The notes: generated by a model from the sequence alone, not told the origin. A DNA stretch of 64,000 bases from Gimesia chilikensis (GCF_007744075.1 NZ_CP036266.1:6623248-6687247); one strand, 5' to 3'. Shown: positions 53,434 through 62,527, counted from the stretch's first letter. Numbers and translations: made by a program.

Positions 53434-55136
53434 TGGACGGCCTCCGGTTTCCCGACGACTGTCACCGGTTCGCCATCACTGAGGAAGGGCATACCTTCCA
53501 GAATGACTCGGGCATGGGGAGGCAGCTTCACTCCGGGGGCCGGTCTGATCTGACGTAACATCATTTCCCGCGAGGAAGGGAAGCTGCTTTCCGAAAGGAC
53601 GATTTCGACTTCACGGGCCATGGTCTGTTCAGTGGCGTCGTCAACTATGAAAATTGACGTTTTACCGGCCTGCTGGCGGATGGCTTTCATGGGCACATAG
53701 AGTCCGGGTGTTGTCGCTCCCTGATCCAGGCCGACGCGGACAACATCGCCGGGCCTGAGCAGCCAGCTTGATTCGTCGAGGAGGATATGGCGTCCGTTCC
53801 AGTTGTCCGGCTGCCCCTGGCTGACCTTGAGTTCCCCGGCCACCAGATCACGTTGCGGATCAAAGTTCTGCCCTGGCTGAATTTCCACCGGGACGAAGTA
53901 CCAGTTTCCCAGGAAAGGAACCCGAATGGTGCCGGGCGTGATGCGGACTTTTTCGACGTTTAAGATGCGATTGGCTGACGAGGTGATTTCACCTGCCCGG
54001 CGGTTCGTAATCTTCCAGAGAAATGCGCCGTTTGCGTCTCGGCGGATCGCTTTTTCTTCAGTCATGAGCGTGTTACCGCCGCTGACAATCGGAGCGAAAT
54101 TCAAGGGCCAGATATCTTTCGTACGGGCAATATTCTCAGTCGGATAACCGCGGGGAATTTTGAGTTGCGATTTCCGATTGCGCACAAGCAGGGTAACGGT
54201 GAAGGTTCTAGTCTCCGCATCCGCATTAGGGTCGGTCATATAAACATAGCCTTCGAGTCCGGTCTGCTGTCCCTGGCTGTTTTCGGCGATAACCCGCACG
54301 ATATCACCTCGATGAAAACGCCGCGACATGGCAGCGGAGAGTTCCAGCTCGACTTTGATGGGATCCATGATCTGAATGGTTAAAGCGGGATCACCGGCAT
54401 CGAGGTAGCTGCCCGGAACCGCGTGGACCTGGGCGACCTGTCCGCGAAAAGAGGAATAGAGGACGGTATCGCGTAAATTGCGTTCGGCTTCTGCGAGTTG
54501 AAAGCGGGCTTTTTCGATCTCTGCATCCTGGGAGCTGAGTTCCGCCTGTTTGGTTTTCAATTCTGCTTCGAGATTTTTGACCGTGGCGTTCGTGGTCTGC
54601 AGTTCGGCCATTGCCCGGTCGTAATCGGAACGGGTGGCGACTTTTTTGCTGACCAGGGTTACCGTGCGCTGCGACTCTGCCCGGGCCAGTTGCTGTTCTG
54701 CCTGGGCTGAAGCGAGGCGGGCGGGGAGGCCTTCGGCGATTTCCACCTGCATGGCTTTATTTCTTTGCAGGGCGACATCGACGGCAGCCCGGGCGGAATC
54801 GACGGCAATGCGGTACCGTTCGTCGTGCAGTCGAGCCAGGACGGTGCCCGGCACCAGCACTTTGCCGCTCCCCTGGTCGAGTACGCGGCCTTCGATTTCG
54901 GTTTCGGGCTCAAGCACACTTTCGACGCGTCCCGAAATTTCGAAGCCGATTTTCTCTGTTTTCCAGGCGCCCACCGATCCAGTGACGAGTGAATGGGAAA
55001 CCGGGGTCATCTCGTGGAGCATAAAAATTGAGACCGGCCGGGGAGCTTTGGGTTTTGATTCAATTTGACTGGATGAATCACAGGCTGTTGATAAGATGGC
55101 TACTGCTATCAGCAGAACCGCGCAGGGAACGTTCAT
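53430..55136 (-). CDS. RND periplasmic adaptor lipoprotein, unusually long
   Basis: The ATG at 55136 gives 568 residues and a lipobox ending LSTAC. Adaptor features are a first lipoyl half with RVLDQGSGKVLVPGTVLARL, a helical hairpin (QAELSSQDAEIEKARFQLAEA) and AQVHAVPGSYLDAGDPALTI for the second half. Most adaptors are 350-450 residues; here the beta region after the hairpin is enlarged by about 150 residues. The permease gene overlaps its end by 4 bp. The gene starts downstream of an inverted repeat operator at 55178-55201, which overlaps its likely -10 (TACACT). Confidence 0.85.
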   Translation of the reverse strand: MNVPCAVLLIAVAILSTACDSSSQIESKPKAPRPVSIFMLHEMTPVSHSLVTGSVGAWKTEKIGFEISGRVESVLEPETEIEGRVLDQGSGKVLVPGTVLARLHDERYRIAVDSARAAVDVALQRNKAMQVEIAEGLPARLASAQAEQQLARAESQRTVTLVSKKVATRSDYDRAMAELQTTNATVKNLEAELKTKQAELSSQDAEIEKARFQLAEAERNLRDTVLYSSFRGQVAQVHAVPGSYLDAGDPALTIQIMDPIKVELELSAAMSRRFHRGDIVRVIAENSQGQQTGLEGYVYMTDPNADAETRTFTVTLLVRNRKSQLKIPRGYPTENIARTKDIWPLNFAPIVSGGNTLMTEEKAIRRDANGAFLWKITNRRAGEITSSANRILNVEKVRITPGTIRVPFLGNWYFVPVEIQPGQNFDPQRDLVAGELKVSQGQPDNWNGRHILLDESSWLLRPGDVVRVGLDQGATTPGLYVPMKAIRQQAGKTSIFIVDDATEQTMAREVEIVLSESSFPSSREMMLRQIRPAPGVKLPPHARVILEGMPFLSDGEPVTVVGKPEAVQ

Positions 55137-55177
55137 AATTTCCGTGGTCTCTATGGGAATTGGGTAGAAGCGCAAGT

Positions 55178-55235
55178 AAACTACACCGGGTAGTGTAGTT
55201 TTTTATCAAAGTATGTAAACCGCAAAGTATACTTT
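55178..55235. promoter_or_regulatory. Divergent promoter region: TetR operator and palindrome
   Basis: AAACTACAC (55178-55186) and GTGTAGTTT (55193-55201) form a perfect 9-bp inverted repeat with a 6-bp spacer. On the minus strand TTTACA (55219-55214), 16 nt, then TACACT (55197-55192) make a promoter whose -10 lies in the repeat. On the plus strand the perfect palindrome AAAGTATACTTT (55224-55235) contains the -10-like TATACT (55228-55233). Binding by the TetR protein is inferred. Confidence 0.55.
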
Positions 55236-55239
55236 TTTT

Positions 55240-55872
55240 ATGACGTCAAAATCGGCAAACAAGGGAAGACTGACAGATCGGAAACGGGCCGCAATCATGG
55301 AGGCCGCCGTTTCGGAGCTGAAGCAGAACGGTTTCGACAACACCAGTATGGACCGGATTGCGGAAGTCGCATCTGTATCCAAGAGAACGGTTTACAATCA
55401 TTTTCCCAGCAAGGAGGATCTGTTCGCTGCGATTGTGGATGAGCTGATGTCACGATGTCAGTTGATCGAAGTCTCCGACTATACTCCCGGTGAACCCATT
55501 GCCACTCAGCTGAGCGATATCGGTCAGACGGCCGTCGATTTGATGGCTTCCCCCGAATTTCAGGATCTGGCCCGGGTTACGCTTTCCCGTTTTTTGCAGT
55601 CGCCGGACCTGGCTCGTGAGATGATGATTGATTCGACCCAGTTTGAGGCCGGGTTGATCGTCTGGCTGGAAACAGCGCATCAGGAGGGTAACCTGCAGAT
55701 TCCTGATGCCCAACTGGCGGCGAAGCAGTTCCTGGGACTGATTCAATCCTTCGCTTTCTGGCCCCCATTGATCGGCAAGGAAGCGCCACTGACGGAAGTT
55801 CAGAAGAAACAGCTGGTGGAATCGACGGTCAGCATGTTTCTGGCTCAATACTCCTGCCGAAAACGGTCCTGA
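55240..55872 (+). CDS. TetR-family repressor, probable efflux regulator
   Basis: A 210-residue regulator with an N-terminal helix-turn-helix at about 35-57 (TSMDRIAEVASVSKRTVYNHF, then FPSKEDLFAAIVDE). The rest is the helical ligand-binding domain with a TetR_C-like region (MASPEFQDLARVTLSRFL). It is divergent from the first efflux unit and likely represses it, and perhaps also itself. The ATG at 55240 has no ribosome site: the -10-like TATACT ends only 6 nt before it, so the mRNA may be leaderless. Confidence 0.88.
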   Translation: MTSKSANKGRLTDRKRAAIMEAAVSELKQNGFDNTSMDRIAEVASVSKRTVYNHFPSKEDLFAAIVDELMSRCQLIEVSDYTPGEPIATQLSDIGQTAVDLMASPEFQDLARVTLSRFLQSPDLAREMMIDSTQFEAGLIVWLETAHQEGNLQIPDAQLAAKQFLGLIQSFAFWPPLIGKEAPLTEVQKKQLVESTVSMFLAQYSCRKRS

Positions 55873-56214
55873 AGCGATGGTCTCAGGGTTCACAGCTCCC
55901 CGACGAACTCTCTGCTACGGGGCTAAAACCAAGTGTCCAGGACAAACATTCTGGACAGTCACATCCTGAATAGCTTCCTGCAGTTAGGAAGAACGGGCCT
56001 TCCGATTTTCTGCTGAAAAATCTGAATTCTGCAATTGCCTCATATCGACATCTCGCATAAACTTCATGTGAATAGTTTTCGTATAAACTATTAGCCAGGC
56101 TTACCGATTAGCGTCGTAAGTGTGTACCACCCGGAAAACAGGGCGCTTCGAATGCCAGCAACGCTTTTCCGAAAACTGCCTTCCTTCAGAGTCAATCAAC
56201 CATCGGCGAATTCA
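55873..56214. promoter_or_regulatory. Intergenic region before the second RND unit with inverted repeat
   Basis: In this 342-bp region TGTCCAG (55934-55940) pairs with CTGGACA (55951-55957), a hairpin that may end the TetR transcript. Farther right AATAGTTT (56071-56078) and AAACTATT (56085-56092) form a perfect 8-bp inverted repeat with a 6-bp spacer that contains TATAAA-like bases. No gene is supported here. The spacing resembles that of the repeat before the first pump. Confidence 0.45.
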
Positions 56215-57615
56215 ATGAAGTATTTAATGAGTTTATCTCTGGTCCTATGGGGCGGACTGTGTGTCAGCCTTTCGGGATGTAACGAAGCCCAGACGGCCCC
56301 CCCCCAGAAAGTGGCCCCCACTGTGACGACCGCCAAGCCAGTCGTCAAGCAGATTGTCGAGTGGGACGCTTACACCGGTCGACTGGAAGCAATCGACTTT
56401 GTCGAAGTGCGGGCGCGAGTCAGTGGATATCTCAAATCCACTCACTTTGATGAAGGGCAGATGGTCAATAAAGGCGATCTGCTGTTCGTGATAGATCCCC
56501 GCCCTTTCGAAGCGGAGCTGAGTCTTGCTAAGGCGACCCTCAGCCAGTCGAATTCGCAACTGGTGCAGGCCCGCGCACAACTGGAAGAAGCGAATGCCCA
56601 GAAGGAGCAGACACAGGCGCAACTGGAACTGGCATTTGCCCAGGTCAAGCGGACGCGCTCGCTCAAATCAAAAAACGTGACAACGCAGGATGAACTCGAT
56701 CAGCTGGAAGCGGCTTTTCTGCAGGCCAAAGCAAATGTGGAAGCAAGCCAGGCAGGCATCAGCTCAGCGAAGGCGGCCATTGAAACCGCGCGGGCGGTCA
56801 TCGAAGCTTCGAAAGCACAAGTCGAAACAGCCGAACTGAATCTGGATTACACGCGGATCTATGCTCCCGTCACAGGACGAACCAGTAAGAAGCATGTCAC
56901 GGAAGGGAACCTCGTCAGCGGAGGTACTTCCACTTCGACGATGCTGACGACAATCACTTCGGTCGCACCGATTTACTGTAACTTCGATGCCAACGAGCAG
57001 GAAGTTTTGAAATACACTCGCCTGGCTCAGAACGGCAAACGTGCCAGTTCCCGTGTGGCTAAAAACCCGGTATTCCTCGGTCTGGTGGATGAGAAAGGGT
57101 TTCCTCACCAGGGACACATGGACTTCGTAGACAACCGGTTTGATGTGGATACCGCCAGCATGCGGGCACGTTCTATTTTCCCGAATCAAAACGGGACGCT
57201 GCTGCCGGGGATGTTTGCCCGGATCCGGATTCCGGGAAGTGCCGCTTATAAAGCGATCCTGATTCCCGACTCTGCAGTGGGCACCGATCAGTCATCGCAG
57301 TTCGTGTATGTGGTTGTGGATGGCAAAGTCGAGCAACGCGTGATTCAACCGGGGCCGATCGTGGATGGATTACGCGTGGTCCGCGAGGGGCTGAAAGGGG
57401 ATGAGCAACTCATCATCGCCGGTCTGCTGCTGGTACGTCCGGATATGGAGGTCCAGGTGAAACCCGGGAAAATTGAAGTCGTCGAAGATGGTCTGCCCAA
57501 CGATTACAGTCCCTTGCCGCCTGAGCAATGGATCTCCCCCGAACCCGATCCCCTGCCGACGAAGCCGGCACCGAAGGTCAGTTCATTGTTTGGAAAGCCT
57601 AGGAACAATCCATGA
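56215..57615 (+). CDS. RND periplasmic adaptor (MexA/AcrA-like lipoprotein)
   Basis: The ATG at 56215 gives 466 residues with a lipobox ending LSGC, so it is a periplasmic lipoprotein. The adaptor hairpin and lipoyl halves are seen: TGRLEAIDFVEVRARVSGYL, then the long helical region with QARAQLEEANAQKEQTQA and LESIDFVEV-type repeats, and IYAPVTGRTSKKHVTEGN. It delivers pump substrate from the permease (overlapping ATGA at 57612) to an outer-membrane channel that is not in the window. The C-terminal Pro-rich tail is unusual. Confidence 0.9.
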   Translation: MKYLMSLSLVLWGGLCVSLSGCNEAQTAPPQKVAPTVTTAKPVVKQIVEWDAYTGRLEAIDFVEVRARVSGYLKSTHFDEGQMVNKGDLLFVIDPRPFEAELSLAKATLSQSNSQLVQARAQLEEANAQKEQTQAQLELAFAQVKRTRSLKSKNVTTQDELDQLEAAFLQAKANVEASQAGISSAKAAIETARAVIEASKAQVETAELNLDYTRIYAPVTGRTSKKHVTEGNLVSGGTSTSTMLTTITSVAPIYCNFDANEQEVLKYTRLAQNGKRASSRVAKNPVFLGLVDEKGFPHQGHMDFVDNRFDVDTASMRARSIFPNQNGTLLPGMFARIRIPGSAAYKAILIPDSAVGTDQSSQFVYVVVDGKVEQRVIQPGPIVDGLRVVREGLKGDEQLIIAGLLLVRPDMEVQVKPGKIEVVEDGLPNDYSPLPPEQWISPEPDPLPTKPAPKVSSLFGKPRNNP

Positions 57616-60600
57616 AGTTCCCCCATTTCTTTATTGAACGCCCCATTTTTGCGTCGGTGCTCTCCTTCATTGTTGTTCTGGTAGGAGGTCTGGCGTACTT
57701 CTCATTGCCGGTCTCCCAGTACCCCGATGTGGCACCGCCGACGATTGTGGTTCGCGCCAGTTATCCAGGTGCGACGCCCCAGGTGATCGCGGATACGGTA
57801 GCGACGCCGATCGAACAGGAAATGAACGGCGTGGACAACATGCTGTATATGGAATCGTCCTCGAGTAGTGACGGTACTATGCAGTTGACCGTCACGTTTC
57901 AGTTGGGAACCAACCTCGACGACGCGCAGGTGCTCGTACAGAACCGGGTCGCGGTTGCGGAAGCACGTCTGCCCGAAGCGGTGCGTCAGATTGGTGTGAC
58001 CACGCGGAAACAGATTCCCGACATGCTGATGGTGGTGCACTTGAACTCACCCGACAACAGCCGGGACCAGCTTTATATCAGTAACTTTGCCTTCCTGCGC
58101 ATTCGCGACGCGTTGATGCGTCTGGATGGTGTGGGGGATATTCGAGTCGCCGGTGGTAACGAATACTCGATGCGCATCTGGCTCGACATTGAGAAGATGA
58201 CGCACGTGGGTCTGACCGTGGGCGACATCGTTTCAGAGATCCGTCAACAGAACGCACAGGTGGCGGCTGGTGTGATTGGTCAGCCTCCCATTGATGCCTC
58301 TGGTGATTTTCAGTTGAACGTCACCACCCAGGGTCGTCTGCGCGAAGAGAGCGAGTTCGGCGATATCATCGTGAAACGGGGCGATGATGGTCGCGTGACG
58401 CGTCTGAATGATGTGGCCCGGATTGAACTGGGAGCCCAGGATTACTCGCGTATCAGTTATCTGGACGGAAAGCCTGCAGTGGCGATTCTGATTTATCAGC
58501 GGCCCGGTACGAATGCGGTGGATGCTGCAGCCGAAGTGAAGCAGACCATGGCCAATCTGAACAAGGACTTCCCTGAAGGGGTAGGCTACGAGATTGCTTA
58601 CAACCCGACCGACTACGTCGAAGAGTCGATCGCCGAGGTGTTTGAAACTCTCTATATCACGACTGCGCTGGTGGTGCTGACGGTGTTCCTGTTCCTGCAC
58701 GGCTGGCGACCGACGATCATTCCCGTGATCGCAATTCCGATTTCGCTGATCGGAACATTTGCCGCGATGCAGGTGCTGGGCGTTTCGTTGAATACGCTCT
58801 CACTGTTCGGGTTGGTGCTCGCGATCGGGATTGTGGTGGACGATGCCATCGTAGTGGTGGAGAACGTGGAACGTCTGATCGGCGATGGTTATTCGCCGCG
58901 CGAAGCCACACATAAGGCGATGGACGAGGTCGGCTCTGCGCTGATCGCGACAACTCTGGTGCTGATTGCCGTGTTCGTGCCGACCATGTTCGTACCGAGC
59001 ATGAGTGGTCGCTTCTACCGGCAGTTCGCGATGACGATTGCCATCTCGACTGCGTTTTCAACATTCGTATCACTGACCTTGAGCCCGGCTCTGTGTGCGT
59101 TACTGCTCAAACCGAAGAACGCCGAGCGGAACAAGATGGGGAAATTGGTCGACTTCTTCTTCGGCTGGTTTTTCCGTGGGTTCAATCGCTTCTTTGACTT
59201 TACCGGAAACGTTTACGCGGGCTTTATTTCCCGCATCATTCGTGTGTCGGCGCTGTCGCTGATACTTTATGGCGGCCTGTTGGTGGCGACCTGGTACAGT
59301 TTTGGTATGGTCCCGTCAGGATTTATTCCCGCCCAGGACCAGGGATATCTGATTGTCAGTATCCGGCTGCCCGATGGTGCTTCTCTGTCGCGAACCGATG
59401 TGGTTACCAGACAGGTTGCGCAAATCGGAAGTGAGATTGATGGTGTGGCACATTCCGTCGGGATTGCCGGTCTGTCGGGATCGACGTTTACGATCAGCCC
59501 CAACGCCGCGGTGACGTTCCTCCCGCTGGAAGATGCCAAGGAGCGGGCCAAGCGGGGACGAAACCTGGATGCGATTATCGGGGACCTGCGGCGTGAAGTC
59601 TCTTCAATCAATGAAGCGCAGATCTTCATCATTCCTCCGCCTCCGGTCCGTGGGATCGGTCGTGGTGGCGGATATAAGATGTACGTGCAGGACCAGAGTG
59701 GCGCCGGCGTGGCTGCCCTCAATCAGGTTACCGAGCGGATGGTGGCGGAAGCCAATCAACAGCCCGGGCTGGTACAGGTCTATTCAAACTTCCGAACGAG
59801 CGTGCCGCAGATTTATGCGGAGGTGGACCGGACCAAGGCACAGATGCTGGATATTCCGATTAACAACATTTTCGATGCACTGGAAGTCTACCTGGGCTCG
59901 GTATACGTGAACGACTTTAACTTCCTGGGTCGTACGTATCGCGTGACGGCACAGGCGGAACCTGAGTTCCGTGACGAACCGAGCGACATTCTCCGCCTGC
60001 GCACCCGCAGTGCCCGGGGCACGAGCATTCCTCTGGGTTCGGTAGTGCAGTTGAAGCGAACAGCGGGACCGGACCGCCTGGTGCGTTACAACCTGTTCCC
60101 TGCTGCTGACCTGAATGGTGATACCGTACCCGGTTTCAGTACGGGCCAGTCGCTGACAACGATGGAACAGCTGGCGGAACAGAGTCTGCCGCCCGGATTC
60201 GGTTATGCGTGGACTGAACTCGCATTCCAGGAACGGCAGGCAGGAAATACGATTATGTTCCTGTTCCCGCTGGCGGTGCTGTTTGTATTCCTCACGCTGT
60301 CAGCTCAGTATGAAAGCTGGCTGTTGCCACTGGCCATCATTCTGATTGTGCCTTTGTGTCTGCTGTTCGGCATCATGGGTATCTGGTTCCGTGGCATGGA
60401 CAATAACATTCTGACGCAGATCGGATTCATCGTACTCGTGGGTCTGGCCTGTAAGAATGCGATTCTGATCGTGGAATTTGCCAAGGCGGAAGAAGACGCG
60501 GGTAAGGACCGGTTTGAAGCCGCTGTTGCGGCCTGTCGTTTAAGACTGCGGCCGATTCTGATGACGGCGTTCTCCTTCATTCTGGGTGTGATTCCGTTGC

Positions 60601-61478
60601 TCATCGCCACTGGTGCCGGTTTTGAAATGCGACGGGTATTGGGGACCGCGGTCTTCAGTGGTATGCTGGGAGTTACCCTGTTTGGTCTGTTCCTGACCCC
60701 GGTCTTCTACGTGGTGCTGCGACGTTTCGCTCGCCAGCCTGCAGTGGCCGGCGGGGATGCTGCCGTTTTGAACCAGGAGACCAATGCGATGTTACCATCC
60801 GACGAACATGTTTCCCGCAGCCAGTCTAACGCGAACAGTTCCGACTCGGCTTCCCCTGGTCCGGCTGATAGAGAAACCACTCCTGCCGAGAACTTCGAAC
60901 AGATGTATGCGGAAGAGAGGCCTCCCTGGGATATTGGTGAACCACAGCCGGAGTTTGTAAAGGTGTCGGACCGGATCCGGGGCAGCGTGCTGGACGTCGG
61001 CTGTGGGACGGGAGAGAATGCGCTGTTCTTCGCGGCTCAGGATTGCGAAGTGACCGGCATCGATCTGCTGGCCGCCCCGATTGCGGAAGCCAATCGTAAG
61101 GCAACCGAACGGGGTCTGCGGGCAACGTTCCTGCAACAGAACGCATTGCAGCTTTCAGAGTTGAATCAGCTGTTTGAGAATGTACTCGACTGTGGATTTT
61201 TCCACATTCTCTCGAATGAAGACCGTGTACGTTACCTGAGTGAACTGGCCCAGGTAACGGAACCGGGGGCGACGCTTTATCTGCAGTGCTTCAGCGATAA
61301 GGAACCTGCGGGCGAAGGACCGCGACGCGTGAGCAGCGAAGAACTGCGTGCCACCTTCCAGGAGGGCTGGCAGGTGCAGTCGATCGTAGACTGTCGTTTC
61401 GTCACGCGGGAAGACGCGGACACCCACTTCTCGGAAGGGGGACCGCACGCATTGTTTGCTGTGATTCAGCGGGTTTAA
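57612..61478 (+). CDS. RND permease fused to C-terminal SAM methyltransferase
   Basis: The 1288-residue product starts with a 4-bp overlap with the adaptor gene. Residues about 1-1040 are an HAE1/AcrB-type exporter: PDVAPPTIVVRASYPGATPQ, TM4 GIVVDDAIVVVENVERLI with the Asp-Asp proton relay, and a C-terminal LTPVFYVVLRRFARQ. A Ser/Asn/Pro-rich linker of about 50 residues follows. Residues about 1092-1288 form a class I methyltransferase: PWDIGEPQPEF, then VLDVGCGTGENALFFA and VTGIDLLAAPIAEANRKA, and FFHILSNEDRVRYL. No stop or frameshift separates them. An AGGAG plus in-frame ATG (60789) could also start the methyltransferase alone. Such a fusion is not a usual arrangement. Confidence 0.88.
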   Translation: MKFPHFFIERPIFASVLSFIVVLVGGLAYFSLPVSQYPDVAPPTIVVRASYPGATPQVIADTVATPIEQEMNGVDNMLYMESSSSSDGTMQLTVTFQLGTNLDDAQVLVQNRVAVAEARLPEAVRQIGVTTRKQIPDMLMVVHLNSPDNSRDQLYISNFAFLRIRDALMRLDGVGDIRVAGGNEYSMRIWLDIEKMTHVGLTVGDIVSEIRQQNAQVAAGVIGQPPIDASGDFQLNVTTQGRLREESEFGDIIVKRGDDGRVTRLNDVARIELGAQDYSRISYLDGKPAVAILIYQRPGTNAVDAAAEVKQTMANLNKDFPEGVGYEIAYNPTDYVEESIAEVFETLYITTALVVLTVFLFLHGWRPTIIPVIAIPISLIGTFAAMQVLGVSLNTLSLFGLVLAIGIVVDDAIVVVENVERLIGDGYSPREATHKAMDEVGSALIATTLVLIAVFVPTMFVPSMSGRFYRQFAMTIAISTAFSTFVSLTLSPALCALLLKPKNAERNKMGKLVDFFFGWFFRGFNRFFDFTGNVYAGFISRIIRVSALSLILYGGLLVATWYSFGMVPSGFIPAQDQGYLIVSIRLPDGASLSRTDVVTRQVAQIGSEIDGVAHSVGIAGLSGSTFTISPNAAVTFLPLEDAKERAKRGRNLDAIIGDLRREVSSINEAQIFIIPPPPVRGIGRGGGYKMYVQDQSGAGVAALNQVTERMVAEANQQPGLVQVYSNFRTSVPQIYAEVDRTKAQMLDIPINNIFDALEVYLGSVYVNDFNFLGRTYRVTAQAEPEFRDEPSDILRLRTRSARGTSIPLGSVVQLKRTAGPDRLVRYNLFPAADLNGDTVPGFSTGQSLTTMEQLAEQSLPPGFGYAWTELAFQERQAGNTIMFLFPLAVLFVFLTLSAQYESWLLPLAIILIVPLCLLFGIMGIWFRGMDNNILTQIGFIVLVGLACKNAILIVEFAKAEEDAGKDRFEAAVAACRLRLRPILMTAFSFILGVIPLLIATGAGFEMRRVLGTAVFSGMLGVTLFGLFLTPVFYVVLRRFARQPAVAGGDAAVLNQETNAMLPSDEHVSRSQSNANSSDSASPGPADRETTPAENFEQMYAEERPPWDIGEPQPEFVKVSDRIRGSVLDVGCGTGENALFFAAQDCEVTGIDLLAAPIAEANRKATERGLRATFLQQNALQLSELNQLFENVLDCGFFHILSNEDRVRYLSELAQVTEPGATLYLQCFSDKEPAGEGPRRVSSEELRATFQEGWQVQSIVDCRFVTREDADTHFSEGGPHALFAVIQRV

Positions 61479-61486
61479 GTGGCCGA

Positions 61487-61861
61487 TCAAGCCACTTGAA
61501 TCACGCTTTTACTAATGCCAGATTCTGAAAGAAAAATAAATACGGCGGCATCGTCGTGAAACACACCAGCAGATTTAGGAACCTTTATTTCACCTAAAAA
61601 CAGCATTGGCTTACCGTCATGAAATTGCCATTCCGCATCCTGAATCCAGTTCGGTCCATTTTCAGGAACTGAACGATACCAGTTCGGTAGGTTATCCTGA
61701 ACGAATAACAGGAATTCAGACTGAGTACCGTCAAACTCTTTGATCAGAGCCTCAAAGAAATGCTCACTTTCGATGGGAGTGTCAACCTGCGCTCCATAAT
61801 CGGAAACCAGCACCAGTAGTTCTTCATATATATCGTCGAGTTCCATTTGCAGTTTCTCCAT
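61487..61861 (-). CDS. Small AT-rich gene, unknown acidic protein
   Basis: A 124-residue acidic protein (MEKLQMELDDIYEELLVLV). A start at the second Met, 61846, has a GGAG 9 nt before it and may be the real one. Features are NWYRSVPENGPNWIQDAEW and FLGEIKVPK, without membrane segments. I recognise no family with certainty; the size, acidity and AT content fit immunity-like or orphan accessory proteins. It is convergent with the RND-methyltransferase gene 8 bp away and lies under its possible antisense readthrough. Confidence 0.6.
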   Translation of the reverse strand: MEKLQMELDDIYEELLVLVSDYGAQVDTPIESEHFFEALIKEFDGTQSEFLLFVQDNLPNWYRSVPENGPNWIQDAEWQFHDGKPMLFLGEIKVPKSAGVFHDDAAVFIFLSESGISKSVIQVA

Positions 61862-61974
61862 ACAAGATTATTAATTGCCCCTTTATCAAGCTCTGAGCTG
61901 GTACCCAGGGATTGTTCTGCAATACTGGGGACGATCAATAACAAAAGACAAAAAACACACTCGTTAAGAACTAC

Positions 61975-62010
61975 AGCTCATCGACTGGAAATCCGGTCGA
62001 TGAGCTTTTT
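61975..62010 (+). terminator. 11-bp hairpin with T-run
   Basis: AGCTCATCGAC (61975-61985) and GTCGATGAGCT (61996-62006) form an exact 11-bp stem over a 10-nt loop, followed by TTTT (62007-62010; the run begins within the stem end). It is an intrinsic terminator on the plus strand and overlaps the stop codon of the minus-strand gene at 61978. It could end the plus-strand RND transcript about 500 bp after its stop. Confidence 0.6.
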
Positions 62011-62460
62011 CAATATGTCTCCGGATGGCGAGATGATTTTTGAAGGTTCTCCACCGGCTGGCCTGTGAAAGACAAGGGTGATCTGGTTCTGTGCCAAGAT
62101 GTCTGGCCAGCTGTGCCGGGGCAGGGAGGACCATTGAAATTCCGCAGGTTGATGTTTTTCACTGAGGATGAAATCGATGCCTTGAGTGAACTTCGATTCG
62201 GCAAAGCGCAAAAAATCAGCAGCGGGAATTGAGACATCGAATTCCAGCCGATGAATGGCACTTTTTAAGTCGATCGCGTCTGTCTGAAAAAGTGCCTGGG
62301 AGAGGATGGAATCCAATTTTCCTGCGATTTCGAGACCAGGGTTACTGATCCAGACGTATCCCTGTTCCGGCACAATATCTGGCCAGGCTGTGTGATCGAA
62401 GGGTGGTAACACCGTTTCGAAAACGCCGTCAACTTCTTCGATGTGATAAAATCGATGCAT
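61978..62460 (-). CDS. Small unknown protein
   Basis: The ATG at 62460 (GAAGAG upstream) gives 160 residues; a GTG one codon earlier is less likely. It has a Trp-rich composition with repeated Trp-Pro-Asp elements (TAWPDIVPEQGYVW and HSWPDILAQNQITLVF), suggesting an internal duplication of a short motif. No membrane segment. The next gene on the left starts 117 bp away. No family assigned. The region is AT-richer than the RND operon and may be acquired. Confidence 0.6.
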   Translation of the reverse strand: MHRFYHIEEVDGVFETVLPPFDHTAWPDIVPEQGYVWISNPGLEIAGKLDSILSQALFQTDAIDLKSAIHRLEFDVSIPAADFLRFAESKFTQGIDFILSEKHQPAEFQWSSLPRHSWPDILAQNQITLVFHRPAGGEPSKIISPSGDILKKLIDRISSR

Positions 62461-62527
62461 CACGGGCTCTTCGATACTTTCTCTACTACTGGATGAACAG
62501 CCTGGTCAACTACTGGCAAAAAAGAAT

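Noticed and set aside
57612..61478. Idea that the pump and methyltransferase are two genes joined by a sequencing error
   Set aside because: The frame, codon use and linker are smooth with no homopolymer or stop at the join; still listed as the thing that would refute the fusion.
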